From: Methanofollis ethanolicus
GTDB lineage: Archaea; Halobacteriota; Methanomicrobia; Methanomicrobiales; Methanofollaceae
Assembly: GCF_001571385.1 (NCBI RefSeq)
Contig: NZ_BCNW01000001.1
Span: forward strand, 806,001 to 870,000
Direction: 5' to 3'
DNA length: 64,000 nt
Position 1 is the stretch's first letter, and the number at the start of each line of letters is the position of its first letter. Positions 27,067-35,954 of the stretch are shown here, one piece after another. Position numbers and translations under genes: made by a program. Below the pieces are notes generated by a model. That model worked only from the letters and a program-made list of their open reading frames with translations. It had not been told where the DNA came from and ran no database searches.

Positions 27067-27144
27067 GAGGAAGGCGGTGGACCCACGTATCTCTCCGGGG
27101 GATCAGGGATACACCGATCCGTGCATGAGGTTTTCTACAGAGTC
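27067..27144. repeat. Family-1 element, truncated end
   Basis: This matches the right third of the copy at 4655: GAGGAAGGCGGTGGACCCACG, the GGATCAGGGATACACCGATCC arm, and the end TTTTCTACAGAGTC, close to the inverted terminus. The rest of the element is missing. From 27145 to 27508 the sequence is AT-richer and I see no gene in it. Confidence 0.6.
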
Positions 27145-27508
27145 ATTTTCTGAGATGTCTCGCCGGTCCCGCTCACTGCCCGAAAGGTCGAACTCTGCGA
27201 GGCGTACCAAAAGGATAAATTATCCTCTGCCATGTGATTCGGGCATTGCTGCTCCAGACACTTTTGATCGGGAAACGGGTTCGCAAAAAGATCGTAATAT
27301 TAAAATGATCGTATGTTCTTGTATGTATGATCTCCAGAATTCCGCATGGTGTTTTGCGATATTTCCCCGGCCCGTTGCCGGGGGGAATGCGCGGGTCGTA
27401 TGAGCATTGGAAAGGGCGGTATGATGGCCCGAAAAAGTGCTGGTGGTTTTCGTGAGCGTGAGGCCGGGTTCATGGCAGGGTTTTGAAAAGCACTCCTCTG
27501 GTTCTGGA

Positions 27509-27961
27509 GTGATAGTGTGCATATTTCTTTTACTCGCATTAACATCGTGCGGGTGTCTTCAAACTCAAGGTTCATCCTTGAATAAGAATTTAACTGCGGA
27601 AGATCGTGCATTTTTAAACGCGTCGGAAGACCTGCCGATGGGAAAGTGGGATGCGGCAAATATCGCAGAGATAAAAAAAGATTATCAGGACATGTATCTT
27701 ATCGCAAAGACCCAGAAAGAAGTCTACGAAAAAAGAATGCAGGCCCTCGAATCAATGCCGGTCTCTGACCAGTGCAGGGAGATAAAAAATGAGTATCGTC
27801 TTGCGGACGAGTACGGCATGCTTGCCTGCGAATGCGAGATGAACAGGGCCCTGGCTTTCATGGAGTCGAATTATACCGGGGAAGAATATTACTGGAATAT
27901 CGAGAATAATGCCATGGATGAGTCATTGAAACACTTGATGTTGGCGAAAAATTCTCTCTAG
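27509..27961 (+). CDS. Hypothetical lipoprotein
   Basis: A 150-residue protein starting at GTG 27509 (or GTG 27515). A hydrophobic segment IFLLLALTSC forms a signal peptide with a lipobox Cys, followed by a Ser/Gln-rich linker and a helical soluble domain (AEDRAFLNASEDLPMGKWDA to the end). The gene is AT-richer than the chromosome average. I find no known domain. It stands alone between the integrated-element remnants and the HD gene, and may be part of the same transferred DNA. Confidence 0.55.
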   Translation: MIVCIFLLLALTSCGCLQTQGSSLNKNLTAEDRAFLNASEDLPMGKWDAANIAEIKKDYQDMYLIAKTQKEVYEKRMQALESMPVSDQCREIKNEYRLADEYGMLACECEMNRALAFMESNYTGEEYYWNIENNAMDESLKHLMLAKNSL

Positions 27962-28099
27962 AATACTATCGGTCGGGTGGACTCCTCGATCTGATTTTTT
28001 TCAGGGAGAGGGGGAGCGTCTGCATCGTCCTGCTGCCCGCGTTCCCTCTCCTTCCCGCCATCCCCAACCTCTATTCCCTCCCCACCCAAACTCCTCCAG

Positions 28100-28681
28100 A
28101 TGCACACCACCGACGACGAGATCCGGACCTACGTCGAGACGACCCTCAGCCGCTCAGGTTCCCACGGCCTCGACCACACCCTCAGGGTCACCGCTCTCTG
28201 CCGGGAGATCGGCCTCGTCGAGGGCGCCGACATGCGGGTGCTCGTCCCGGCCGCTCTCCTCCACGACATCGCCCGCCCTCTTGAGGCGAAGACCGGCGTC
28301 CCCCACGAGGAGGAGGGGGCGAGGATCGCGGAAGAATATCTCGGGTCGATCGGCTACGACACCGCCCTCGTCCCGGCCGTCGCCCACGCCATCCGCGCCC
28401 ACCGGTACAGCACCGGGGCAGCGCCCGCGACACTGGAGGCGCAGGTCCTCTCCGACGCCGACAAACTGGACGCCATCGGGGCGGTCGGCCTCGCCCGCAC
28501 GTTTCTCCAGGCGGGCGAACGCGGGGGCGGCATCCCCGACGCCGTCGATCATATCCACGAGAAACTCCTGAAGCTGAAGGGCCTGATGTACACCGAAACC
28601 GCCCGCACCCTCGCGGAGGAGAGGCACGCCTTCCTGAGCGCCTTCGTCGGCGCTCTCGAAGACGAGATGCGCCGGCGGTGA
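28100..28681 (+). CDS. HD domain phosphohydrolase
   Basis: Metal-dependent phosphohydrolase of 193 residues. The HD signature is complete: GLDHTLRV (first His), LLHDIARP (His-Asp), a middle HAIRAHRY, and SDADKLDAIG (final Asp). It belongs to the YpgQ/YedJ-like single-domain group that hydrolyses nucleotides; the in vivo substrate is unknown. It runs into the class V aminotransferase gene downstream with a 53-base gap. Confidence 0.88.
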   Translation: MHTTDDEIRTYVETTLSRSGSHGLDHTLRVTALCREIGLVEGADMRVLVPAALLHDIARPLEAKTGVPHEEEGARIAEEYLGSIGYDTALVPAVAHAIRAHRYSTGAAPATLEAQVLSDADKLDAIGAVGLARTFLQAGERGGGIPDAVDHIHEKLLKLKGLMYTETARTLAEERHAFLSAFVGALEDEMRRR

Positions 28682-28734
28682 CCCGACCACTACTCTTTTG
28701 GTGCTTTCGAGAGAGTACAGTGACAGCGAAGAGC

Positions 28735-29907
28735 ATGCGAGAGGAAAAACCGATAATCTACCTGAACAACGCGGCGACGACCTGGCCGAAACCCCCGGCG
28801 GTCGTCGCGGCGACCGCGGCGTCCCTTGCCCGTCCGGTCTTCGGGTCAGGGCGGACCGCCGGGACCGAGGGCGAGGACTATCCCATGCTTGCACGGGAGG
28901 CCCTCGCCAGACTCTTCCATGCCGGGCCCGCGGAGCACTACATCTTCACCCTGAACGCCACCGACTCCCTGAACCTCCTCATCCGGGGATTTCTCGCCGC
29001 CCACCCCGGCCCCTGCCATGTCCTGACCACAGCCCTCGACCACAACGCGGTGCAAAGGCCCCTCCACGAACTGGAGAGGGAGGGGCGGATCAGCCTCGCC
29101 GTCGTCCCCTTCGACGAAGACGGCCACGTCTCCCCCGCCGCCGTCGAGGAGGCCCTCCGCCCGGAGACGCGGCTCATGGTGCTGGCGCACGGGAGCAACG
29201 TCCTCGGCACCGTCCTGGACATCAAGGCGATCGGCGCCCTCCTCCACGACCGCGGCGTCTACGTCGTCGTCGACGGGGCGCAGACCGCCGGCCACATCCC
29301 GGTGGACCTGGGGGCGCTCCCGGTCGACGCCTACGTCTTCACCGGCCACAAGGGCCTCTTCGGCATTGCCGGGACAGGTGGGTTCTATATCCGCGACCCC
29401 GACGAGGTGGCCCCGGTGAGGGTCGGGGGCACCGGGACAGACTCCTCCTCCCTCGTCCAGCCGCGGGAGATGCCCGAGAAGTTCGAGGCCGGGACGCCGA
29501 ACTACCCCGGCCTTGCGGCGCTCGCGGCAGGCGTGGAGTTCATCCTCTCCGTCGGCGTGGACGCCATCGCGGAGAAAGCGGAGCGCAAGACGGCATACAT
29601 CATCGGGGAACTCGAAAAGGAGCCGAACATCGTCGTCCACACGAGACGCCCGGCCCTGCCGATCGTCTCCTTCTCCATTACGGGGATGGACGACGACGAC
29701 GTCGGGTTCGTTCTCGCCCGCGCCTACGGCGTCGTCACCAGGACCGGCCTCCACTGCGCCCCCCTCGTGCACCGGGCGATCGACGGCGGGAAAGGGTCGG
29801 TGCGGCTCAGTCTCTCCTGGTTCACCACCGACGAAGAGTGCAGGACCGCGGCCGCGGCCATACGGGAGGTTGCACGCCATGCGTGTCGTCAGGTCGGTTC
29901 GCCATAA
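28735..29907 (+). CDS. Class V aminotransferase, cysteine desulfurase-like
   Basis: PLP-dependent enzyme of 390 residues. It begins YLNNAATTWPKPPAV, typical of the CsdA/SufS-like group. The PLP Lys is in YVFTGHKGLFG. The C-terminal half carries VVTRTGLHCAPLVHR, whose Cys sits where the persulfide-forming residue of group II desulfurases lies. The ATG at 28735 was chosen; longer frames start inside the intergenic bases. A second, NifS-type desulfurase is at 34776, so this one probably has a separate job. Confidence 0.85.
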   Translation: MREEKPIIYLNNAATTWPKPPAVVAATAASLARPVFGSGRTAGTEGEDYPMLAREALARLFHAGPAEHYIFTLNATDSLNLLIRGFLAAHPGPCHVLTTALDHNAVQRPLHELEREGRISLAVVPFDEDGHVSPAAVEEALRPETRLMVLAHGSNVLGTVLDIKAIGALLHDRGVYVVVDGAQTAGHIPVDLGALPVDAYVFTGHKGLFGIAGTGGFYIRDPDEVAPVRVGGTGTDSSSLVQPREMPEKFEAGTPNYPGLAALAAGVEFILSVGVDAIAEKAERKTAYIIGELEKEPNIVVHTRRPALPIVSFSITGMDDDDVGFVLARAYGVVTRTGLHCAPLVHRAIDGGKGSVRLSLSWFTTDEECRTAAAAIREVARHACRQVGSP

Positions 29908-30247
29908 GTCCTGTGCCGACGGCACCCTCATGAAGGAGTTCGTCCTCAGCGCCCCGCTGACGGAGGGGTTCTTCTCGTACCTCGAAAATTTCGGGCGCGT
30001 GGAGGCGATGCCGGACCTCGGCGAGGGCTTCTACACCTTCGAGAAGACGGACTTTTTCTCCATCAAGGGGTTTGCCGGGGACACGACGGTCGAGGTGCGG
30101 TTCAGGCGCGAGGTGGTGGACCTGACGACCGACTTCCTGTACTCCCTCTTCTCCCTGTACCGGGACGGCGACCCCGACCTCCCGACGCTGAAACGGCGGG
30201 AGAGTGCGCTCGTCGAGCAGGTGCACGAGCACCTGTACGGGAAGTGA
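29879..30247 (+). CDS. Conserved hypothetical protein
   Basis: A 122-residue protein overlapping the end of the aminotransferase gene by 29 bases. The ATG at 29879 has GGGAGGT eight bases upstream; ATG 29930 (MKEFVLSAPL) is the alternative. The sequence is a mixed alpha/beta domain (GEGFYTFEKTDFFSIKGFAG, then VEVRFRREVVDLTTDFLYSL). I do not recognise the family. Its tight coupling suggests it works with the upstream PLP enzyme. Confidence 0.65.
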   Translation: MRVVRSVRHKSCADGTLMKEFVLSAPLTEGFFSYLENFGRVEAMPDLGEGFYTFEKTDFFSIKGFAGDTTVEVRFRREVVDLTTDFLYSLFSLYRDGDPDLPTLKRRESALVEQVHEHLYGK

Positions 30248-30301
30248 CTGCCCTCACCGGAAGACCTCTCATATCTCCCGCCCAAGATCCTGATCACAAC
30301 C

Positions 30302-31102
30302 ATGGACGCAAAGATCTGCGCTGACCTCCTCTCGCAGGTGCGGGAGAGACGGCCGCTCGTACACCATATCACCAACACCGTGACGATCAACGACTGCGCG
30401 AACATCACGCTCTCTGCCGGGGCCGCGCCGGTGATGGCCGGGGCGATCGAGGAGTCGGGCGAGATGGTCGCGGCCGCCGGGGCCCTCGTCCTGAACATCG
30501 GGACTCTCGACCCGGCCCAGGTGGAGTCGATGCTCCTCGCGGGCAGGCGGGCGAACGACCTCGGCGTGCCTGTCGTCCTCGATCCGGTCGGGGCCGGGGC
30601 GACCCGCCTGCGGACCGACGCAGTCCAGAGGATCCTGAAGGAGGTGAAGGTCGCCGTCCTGAAAGGAAATGCCGGGGAGATCGGTGTCCTTGCCGGTATG
30701 GGCGGGAAGGTGCGGGGCGTGGACTCGTGCGGCCTCGCCGGCGACCCGGTCGAGACGGCGAAGGCCTGCGCCCGGAGCACGGGCACGGTGGTGGCGATGA
30801 CCGGCGAGACCGACGTCGTCACCGACGGGGACCGCGTCGTCCTGGTCAGGAACGGGAACGCGATGATGGACCGTCTCTCCGGGACCGGGTGCATGGCCTC
30901 CTCGGTCGTCGGGTCCTTCGTCGCGGTCGCCGACGACCCCCTCGACGGCGCCGCGGCGGCCCTCGCCGCCTTCGGTCTTGCCGGGGAGAGGGCGGCCGCG
31001 GTCGCCCGCGGGCCGTATTCGTTCAGGACGGCCCTCTTCGACGAACTCTACGGCCTGACCCCCGACGACCTCGTGGAGGGGGCGCGGCTGGAGGCCGTCT
31101 GA
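30302..31102 (+). CDS. thiM: Hydroxyethylthiazole kinase
   Basis: Phosphorylates 4-methyl-5-(2-hydroxyethyl)thiazole for thiamine salvage. At 266 residues it is normal length. Ribokinase-fold features: HHITNTVTINDCANITLSAG at the N terminus, VVLDPVGAGATRLR, GNAGEI, and the catalytic loop RLSGTGCMASS. The stop overlaps the thiE start (TGATG), so the pair is co-translated. I looked for a TPP riboswitch in the 54-base leader and did not find one. Confidence 0.95.
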   Translation: MDAKICADLLSQVRERRPLVHHITNTVTINDCANITLSAGAAPVMAGAIEESGEMVAAAGALVLNIGTLDPAQVESMLLAGRRANDLGVPVVLDPVGAGATRLRTDAVQRILKEVKVAVLKGNAGEIGVLAGMGGKVRGVDSCGLAGDPVETAKACARSTGTVVAMTGETDVVTDGDRVVLVRNGNAMMDRLSGTGCMASSVVGSFVAVADDPLDGAAAALAAFGLAGERAAAVARGPYSFRTALFDELYGLTPDDLVEGARLEAV

Positions 31103-31779
31103 TGGGCTACGACCTGTACGTGATCACCGATGGCGAGGTCGGCCGCGGCCTCTCCCACCTCGATCAGGCCCGTCTCGCCGTCGCCGGCGGGGCGGACGTC
31201 GTCCAGTTGCGGGACAAGACGATGAACACCTCCGATCTCCTGCGGGAGGCGCGGGCGATCCGGGAGGTCACCGCCGCGGCAGGCGCCCTCTTCATCGTCA
31301 ACGACCGCCTGGACGTCGCCCTGGCGGTCGGCGCCGAAGGCGTCCACCTCGGCCAGGCCGACCTCCCGGTGGAGGAGGCGCGGGTCCTCGCTCCGCCGGG
31401 GTTCATCGTCGGTCTCTCGGTCGGCGACGTCGCGGAGGCGGTGGAGGCCGTCGCCGGCGGCGCCGACTACGTCGCCCTCAGCCCCACCTTCTCGACCGCC
31501 TCGAAAGCCGACGCCGGTCCGGGCCACGGTCTTGCGACCCTCCGGGCGATCCGGTCCGCGGTCCCCGTCCCCGTCCTCGGGATCGGCGGCATCGGCCCCG
31601 AGAACGTGGCCGACGTCATCGCCGCCGGCGCCGACGGCGTCGCCGTCATCTCCGCAGTCGTCGGGCAGGAGGACGTGACCGCCGCCGCACGGACGATGAA
31701 GGCCCTCGTCGCCGCCGCAAAGCGTGCGCCGCACCTCTCCTCTGCCCGTGATGAGGCCGGGGACGATGTCGCGTTCTGA
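31102..31779 (+). CDS. thiE: Thiamine-phosphate synthase
   Basis: Couples HMP-diphosphate with thiazole phosphate to give thiamine monophosphate. At 225 residues it is the stand-alone ThiE; many archaea use ThiN instead. TIM-barrel motifs: YVITDGE, VVQLRDKTMN, FIVNDRLDVALAVGAEGVHL, GLSVGD, YVALSPTF and the phosphate loop GIGGIGPENV. It is translationally coupled to thiM. Confidence 0.95.
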   Translation: MGYDLYVITDGEVGRGLSHLDQARLAVAGGADVVQLRDKTMNTSDLLREARAIREVTAAAGALFIVNDRLDVALAVGAEGVHLGQADLPVEEARVLAPPGFIVGLSVGDVAEAVEAVAGGADYVALSPTFSTASKADAGPGHGLATLRAIRSAVPVPVLGIGGIGPENVADVIAAGADGVAVISAVVGQEDVTAAARTMKALVAAAKRAPHLSSARDEAGDDVAF

Positions 31780-31844
31780 GAAGAGAATGAGGAACCGGAG
31801 GTTCTGAGTTTCGGCGATGTATCCTCCCGGTCTGATGGTCGGGG

Positions 31845-32090
31845 GAAGATAGGGGATCGGTGTCTCTTGCCGGGGGGCTGCCGCCCCCCCAACCCCTCGA
31901 AAACCTCCGGTTTTCTCATGCTCACTTCGTTCGCACCCAGCCATTAAGATAGGGGTGGGATGGCAATCTCCCTCTTCAGGATCTCTGTTCTGTCTTCCCC
32001 GGTCCTATCCTACGATCGGGGGTCCGGGGGCGACGAGCGACAGCGAGGAGTCCCCCGGTCTATACTATGGGGAAGGCGATTGATCTCCAT
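31845..32090. repeat. Family-1-like element, diverged, with inserted hairpin module
   Basis: The order of parts matches family 1: CCGGGGGGCTGCCGCCCCCC, an AGATAGGGGTGGGATGG segment, TCCCCGGTCCTATCC, then a GGGGGCGAC...GTCCCCC hairpin. Terminal repeats are not clear. A small hairpin (GAAAACC 31899-31905, GGTTTTC 31909-31915) followed by TCATGCTCACTTCGTTCGCA sits just after the first GC hairpin. The element fills the space between the convergent thiE and nadA genes. No gene is seen from 31780 to 32139. Confidence 0.65.
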
Positions 32091-32139
32091 CCACGACACG
32101 TCCGACCCGGCCTTTCCCCGGTCATGATCTCTCTCCCCC

Positions 32140-33075
32140 TTACCTCACCGCGAGCATCCTCTCGATCGCCGTCCGCGCCCTGTCGGCGACGTCCGCGGGG
32201 ACGGTCACCCGCGGTTCGAGGGTGACGAGGGAGTCCCTCACCATCGTAAGGTCCGTCTTCTTCATGTTGATGCAGACCGCCCTCCCGGAGAGGGGGTAGA
32301 ACTCCTTGTCCGGGCATTTTTTCTGCATCTGGTGGATGATGCCGACCTCCGTGCCGATGATGAAGGAGCGTGCCGTGCTCGCGCAGGCGTGCCTCACCAT
32401 GCCCGACGTCGACTGAACAGAGTCCGCGAGGTCGATCACCTCGGGCCTGCACTCCGGGTGAACGAGCACCTCGGCCTCCGGGTGGAGGCGGCGGGCGTCC
32501 TGCACGTTCTCGGGGGTGAACCGATCGTGGACATAGCAGAACCCGTCCCAGGGCATCACCTCCTTCGTCGTGAAGCGTGCGACATAGCGGGCGAGGTTCC
32601 GGTCGGGCACGAAGAGGATCCTCTCCGCCTCCAGGGACTCGACAACCGTCACCGCATTCGCCGAGGTGCAGCAGATGTCGCTCTCCGCCTTCACCTCCGC
32701 GGAGGTGTTGACATAACTGACCACCGCGGCGTCCGGGAAGCGTTCCCTCAGCACCCGCACCTCCCCGGCGGTGACCATCGCCGCCATCGGGCAGCAGGCG
32801 TCGCCCGCCGGCAGCACCACCCTCTTCTCCGGCGAGAGGATAGCGGCGGTCTGGGCCATGAAGTCGACGCCGCAGAAGATGATGACCTCCGCGTCGTAGG
32901 CGGTCGCCGCCCTCGCAAGTTCCAGGGAGTCGCCGACGAGGTCCGCGACGTCCTGCACCGCCGGAATCTGGTAGTTGTGCGCGAGGATGACGGCGTCCCT
33001 CTCCTCTTTCAGGCGCAGAATTTCTTCAACGAGTCTCTCCTCCATCGTCTCCCGATCCTCCGGAAGGGCAACCAT
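32140..33075 (-). CDS. nadA: Quinolinate synthase A
   Basis: Fe-S enzyme condensing iminoaspartate and dihydroxyacetone phosphate to quinolinate in NAD synthesis. It has 311 residues, with AVILAHNYQIPAVQDVAD, FCGVDFMAQTAAIL, VSYVNTSAEVKA, HPECRPEVIDLADSVQSTSG and EVGIIHQMQKKCPDKEF, and the three Cys that hold its [4Fe-4S] cluster. The start at 33075 follows a TATA box at 33101-33110 and a 14-bp palindrome. No nadB or nadC is adjacent; control together with Fe-S assembly genes is an inference from the shared palindrome. Confidence 0.95.
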   Translation of the reverse strand: MVALPEDRETMEERLVEEILRLKEERDAVILAHNYQIPAVQDVADLVGDSLELARAATAYDAEVIIFCGVDFMAQTAAILSPEKRVVLPAGDACCPMAAMVTAGEVRVLRERFPDAAVVSYVNTSAEVKAESDICCTSANAVTVVESLEAERILFVPDRNLARYVARFTTKEVMPWDGFCYVHDRFTPENVQDARRLHPEAEVLVHPECRPEVIDLADSVQSTSGMVRHACASTARSFIIGTEVGIIHQMQKKCPDKEFYPLSGRAVCINMKKTDLTMVRDSLVTLEPRVTVPADVADRARTAIERMLAVR

Positions 33076-33100
33076 AATGTATATCTGTTTCCACCTCCCC

Positions 33101-33125
33101 AGTATATAATGTTCACAATTGTGAA
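33101..33125. promoter_or_regulatory. Divergent promoter with palindromic operator
   Basis: AGTATATAAT (33101-33110) can serve as TATA box in both directions, and TTCACAATTGTGAA (33112-33125) is a perfect 14-bp palindrome directly beside it. The site lies between nadA (minus) and the MoaD/ThiS-like gene (plus). The same 14 bases recur ahead of nifS at 34687. A bound protein would overlap the TFB/TATA region for nadA and lie between TATA and start site for the plus-strand gene, which points to repression. Confidence 0.7.
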
Positions 33126-33219
33126 TATGCCGGCGACAGGAGACGGGTATGCCGAGACTATTGTCAGAAAAAGACCGTGCCATGCTGAGAAAATCCACGT
33201 GCGAGGACCGGAGGATATG

Positions 33220-33414
33220 ATGAAAGTCCACCTCTCCCCGGACAGGACCGAGGAGATCGCGGTGACGGCGGCGACCGTCGAGGCCGTCCTCCTCATGCTC
33301 GGCGTCAATCCTGTCGAGGTGATCGTCTCCCGGAACGGCGCCCTCGTACCCGAGGACACCGTGGTCGGCGGCGACGACGAACTCAGGGTGATCAGGTTTG
33401 TCCATGGCGGGTGA
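33220..33414 (+). CDS. MoaD/ThiS/SAMP-like sulfur carrier protein
   Basis: Beta-grasp carrier of 64 residues ending in the diagnostic Gly-Gly (FVHGG), the residue pair that becomes adenylated and thiocarboxylated. The fold markers are an N-terminal strand (KVHLSPDRTEEIAV) and VIVSRNGALVPEDTVVGGDD. ATG 33220 is chosen over 33217 because GGAGG at 33210-33214 is then five bases away. The stop overlaps the thiolase gene, so the carrier probably feeds sulfur to that tRNA enzyme and may also serve MoaE-type chemistry. Confidence 0.85.
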   Translation: MKVHLSPDRTEEIAVTAATVEAVLLMLGVNPVEVIVSRNGALVPEDTVVGGDDELRVIRFVHGG

Positions 33415-34327
33415 GACCGGCCGCTGCTCCTCTCCGGGCTGCACCGAACCCCCTATCATGGTGCTCCGCGGGACCGGGGAGCGCCTCTGCGCCCGCCACT
33501 TCACCGCCTCGGTCGAGGGCCGGGTGCGGCAGACCGTCGAAGAGCGGAAGATGGTGCAGGACGGCGACGTCGTCGTCGTCGGCCTCTCCGGCGGCAAAGA
33601 CAGCACCGTCCTCCTCCACATCCTCAGCCGTATCCTCCGCGACCGACCCGTCAGGGTCGTCGCCGTCACCGTGGACGAGGGGATCGCGGGCTACCGGGAG
33701 GAGACGGTTCAGACAGCCCGCGCCATCACCGCCGCCTGCGGCGTCGAGCACGTCATCGTCTCCTTCGAGGACTATTGCGGCAGCACCCTGGACGAACTCG
33801 TGCGCGAACGCCCCGAGCACCCCTGCACCATCTGCGGCGTGCTGCGGCGGCGCCTCCTCCAGAATGCGGCCCGCGACCTCGGGGCGACGCGCCTTGCGAC
33901 AGGCCACTGTCTCGACGACGAGGTGCAGTCGGCCCTGATGAACATCCTGAACGGCGACGTCAGGCGGATCGTGCGGACCGGCGTCCCCGACGCGGGCGCG
34001 TTCGTCCCGCGGGTCAAACCCCTCCGGGACATCCCGGAAAAAGAAGTGACATTGTACGGGATCGTGCAGGGGATCTACACACCCCTTCCCGAGTGCCCGT
34101 ACGCCGGGGAGGCCCTGCGGTCAGACGTGCGCCACCTCCTCTCCACCCTCGAATACCGCCACCCCGGCACGATGGAGAGGACGATGGCGGGATACGACCG
34201 CCTGCGGGAGAGGGTCGGCGGGTGCGTGGAGGGAGGTGAGGTATCGTACTGCCCCGAGTGCGGCGAACCGAGCACCGGCGGCCTCTGCCGCGCCTGCGAA
34301 CTCCTGGGGTCACTCGCGGACCGATGA
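33404..34327 (+). CDS. Ncs6/TtuA-family tRNA 2-thiolation protein
   Basis: PP-loop ATPase of 307 residues of the TIGR00269 type. It has an N-terminal zinc finger (CSSPGC, then LCARH), the PP-loop GLSGGKDSTVLLHIL, the central Cys region HPCTICGVLRRRLLQ, GHCLDDEVQ, and a C-terminal zinc ribbon (CPECGEPSTGGLCRACELL). It activates tRNA for thiolation, probably of U34 or U54, using sulfur from the MoaD/ThiS-like carrier encoded just upstream. Its end overlaps the convergent regulator gene by 18 bases. Confidence 0.88.
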   Translation: MAGETGRCSSPGCTEPPIMVLRGTGERLCARHFTASVEGRVRQTVEERKMVQDGDVVVVGLSGGKDSTVLLHILSRILRDRPVRVVAVTVDEGIAGYREETVQTARAITAACGVEHVIVSFEDYCGSTLDELVRERPEHPCTICGVLRRRLLQNAARDLGATRLATGHCLDDEVQSALMNILNGDVRRIVRTGVPDAGAFVPRVKPLRDIPEKEVTLYGIVQGIYTPLPECPYAGEALRSDVRHLLSTLEYRHPGTMERTMAGYDRLRERVGGCVEGGEVSYCPECGEPSTGGLCRACELLGSLADR

Positions 34328-34639
34328 CCCGTCCATCCCGCACTGGCTGTCCCCTTCGCGCAGTTGCATGCAGATGCCGCAGATCCGTTTCCCCAGGTCC
34401 TCGACCTTTCCGTCCTTCAGGTCGACGGCGAGGGACCGGACCGACTCCTTCACCTCGTCCTCGAAGACGATCCGGTAGCCACGCTTTCCGGAGAGGTACT
34501 GCGAGACCGCGGACGGCGCCATGTCGAGGAGGCGGGCGGCCTCGAGTTGCGAGACGCCGGCCGCGATCAACTCCCCGGCAATCGCCGCCCGTATCGCCGG
34601 CAGCACGTCCCAAACGATTAACTGGCACGGTACTTTCAT
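34310..34639 (-). CDS. HTH regulator with C-terminal Cys cluster, candidate Fe-S sensor
   Basis: Protein of 109 residues. Residues about 28-55 form an XRE-type helix-turn-helix ([20 protein letters not shown]). The C terminus carries [15 protein letters not shown], a C-x2-C-x9-C arrangement, with another Cys at position 5, suited to bind an Fe-S cluster or metal. It is divergent from nifS, and the palindrome at 34687-34700 lies between them. The small HTH-plus-Cys layout resembles COG2522-type archaeal regulators. That it senses Fe-S status is an inference from context. Confidence 0.75.
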   Translation of the reverse strand: MKVPCQLIVWDVLPAIRAAIAGELIAAGVSQLEAARLLDMAPSAVSQYLSGKRGYRIVFEDEVKESVRSLAVDLKDGKVEDLGKRICGICMQLREGDSQCGMDGSSVRE

Positions 34640-34686
34640 ACTATCACAACGTATATACGCAGGAAGAGAGCACCTATCGTGCGTAC

Positions 34687-34700
34687 TTCACAATTGTGAA
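34687..34700. promoter_or_regulatory. Palindromic operator ahead of nifS-nifU
   Basis: TTCACAATTGTGAA, identical to the site at 33112. A TATATA at 34652-34657 predicts plus-strand transcription starting near 34680, so the palindrome would sit just downstream of the start site, a repressor position. The HTH regulator gene begins 48 bases away on the other strand, which suits autoregulation. Confidence 0.7.
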
Positions 34701-34775
34701 TTGGCGCCCTGCACGAAAATACTTTGCCATCCTCCTTCCCGGATGACGCCGCAGCAGGGCCAGGGGTCAATTGAT

Positions 34776-35954
34776 ATGAAGAAACTGGTGTACATGGACC
34801 ACGCGGCGACCACGCCCGTGAAACCCGACGTCCTTGAGGCGATGCTCCCGTACTTCTCCGAAAAGTTCGGCAACCCCTCCTCGATCTACGCGCTCGCCCA
34901 CGACTCGAAGGAGGCGGTGGAGCATGCACGAGCACAGGTTGCGGCGGCGATCGGCGCATCTCCCGACGAGATCTTCTTCACCGCCGGGGGATCGGAGTCC
35001 GACAACTGGGCGATCAAGGGGACCGCCTTTGCGAACCGGAAGAAGGGCGACCACATCATCACCACGGCGATCGAGCACCACGCCGTCCTCCACACCTGCG
35101 AGTACCTCGAAAAGCAGGGCTTCACCGTCACCTACCTCCCGGTGGACAACTACGGCATGGTCGACCCTGCGGACGTCGAAGCGGCGATCACCGACAGGAC
35201 CATCCTCGTCACGGTGATGGCCGCGAACAACGAGATCGGCACCGTCCAGCCGATCCGGGAGATCGGCAGGATCGCCCGCGCCCACGGCGTCCTCTTCCAC
35301 ACCGACGCCGTGCAGGCGGTCGGCGCCGTCCCGATCGACGTGAAGGCCGACACTATCGACATGCTCTCCCTCTCCGGCCACAAGTTCTACGGCCCGAAGG
35401 GGATCGGCGCCCTGTACGTCAGGAAGGGCACGCGGCTCGACAGCCTCGTCCACGGCGGCGGGCAGGAACGCCGGCGGCGTGCCGGGACCGAGAACCTCCC
35501 CGGCATCGTCGGCCTGGGGAAGGCGATCGAGATGGCGACCGCGGACATTCCGGGCCACACCGCATATATCGCGGCGATGCGGGACAGACTCCTCAAGGGC
35601 ATCCTGGCCGCCATCCCGGACACCATCCTGAACGGCCACCCGACGATGCGCCTCCCGAACAACCTCAATGTCAGTTTCCGCTACATCGAGGGCGAGTCCG
35701 TCCTCCTCATGCTCGACGCCCACGGCATCTGCGCATCGACAGGGAGCGCGTGCAGTTCGGCGTCCCTCGAACCCTCGCACGTCCTCCTTGCGATCGGTCT
35801 CCCGCACGAGACGGCTCACGGGTCGCTCCGCCTCACCCTGGGCGACCTGACCACCGACGAGGACGTCGACCATGTCCTGGAGGTGCTCCCGACGATCGTC
35901 GAGAGACTGCGGAGCATGTCGCCCCTGTATGCGGTGCGGAACGGAGGTATATGA
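34776..35954 (+). CDS. nifS: Cysteine desulfurase NifS/IscS
   Basis: PLP enzyme of 392 residues that extracts sulfur from cysteine for Fe-S cluster building. It starts [28 protein letters not shown], the PLP Lys in [12 protein letters not shown] and the persulfide Cys in [18 protein letters not shown] are all present, with the long group I loop. ATG 34776 is preferred; ATG 34743 would add 11 poorly conserved residues. The stop overlaps nifU. Confidence 0.95.
   Translation: MKKLVYMDHAATTPVKPDVLEAMLPYFSEKFGNPSSIYALAHDSKEAVEHARAQVAAAIGASPDEIFFTAGGSESDNWAIKGTAFANRKKGDHIITTAIEHHAVLHTCEYLEKQGFTVTYLPVDNYGMVDPADVEAAITDRTILVTVMAANNEIGTVQPIREIGRIARAHGVLFHTDAVQAVGAVPIDVKADTIDMLSLSGHKFYGPKGIGALYVRKGTRLDSLVHGGGQERRRRAGTENLPGIVGLGKAIEMATADIPGHTAYIAAMRDRLLKGILAAIPDTILNGHPTMRLPNNLNVSFRYIEGESVLLMLDAHGICASTGSACSSASLEPSHVLLAIGLPHETAHGSLRLTLGDLTTDEDVDHVLEVLPTIVERLRSMSPLYAVRNGGI

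Noticed and set aside
24658-27160. Attachment repeat matching the tRNA-Gly 3' end
   Set aside because: I looked for a second copy of GGTTCGAATCCC and the adjoining bases downstream and did not find one in the window.
30248-30301. TPP riboswitch before thiM
   Set aside because: The 54-base gap is too short and lacks the conserved THI-box sequence.
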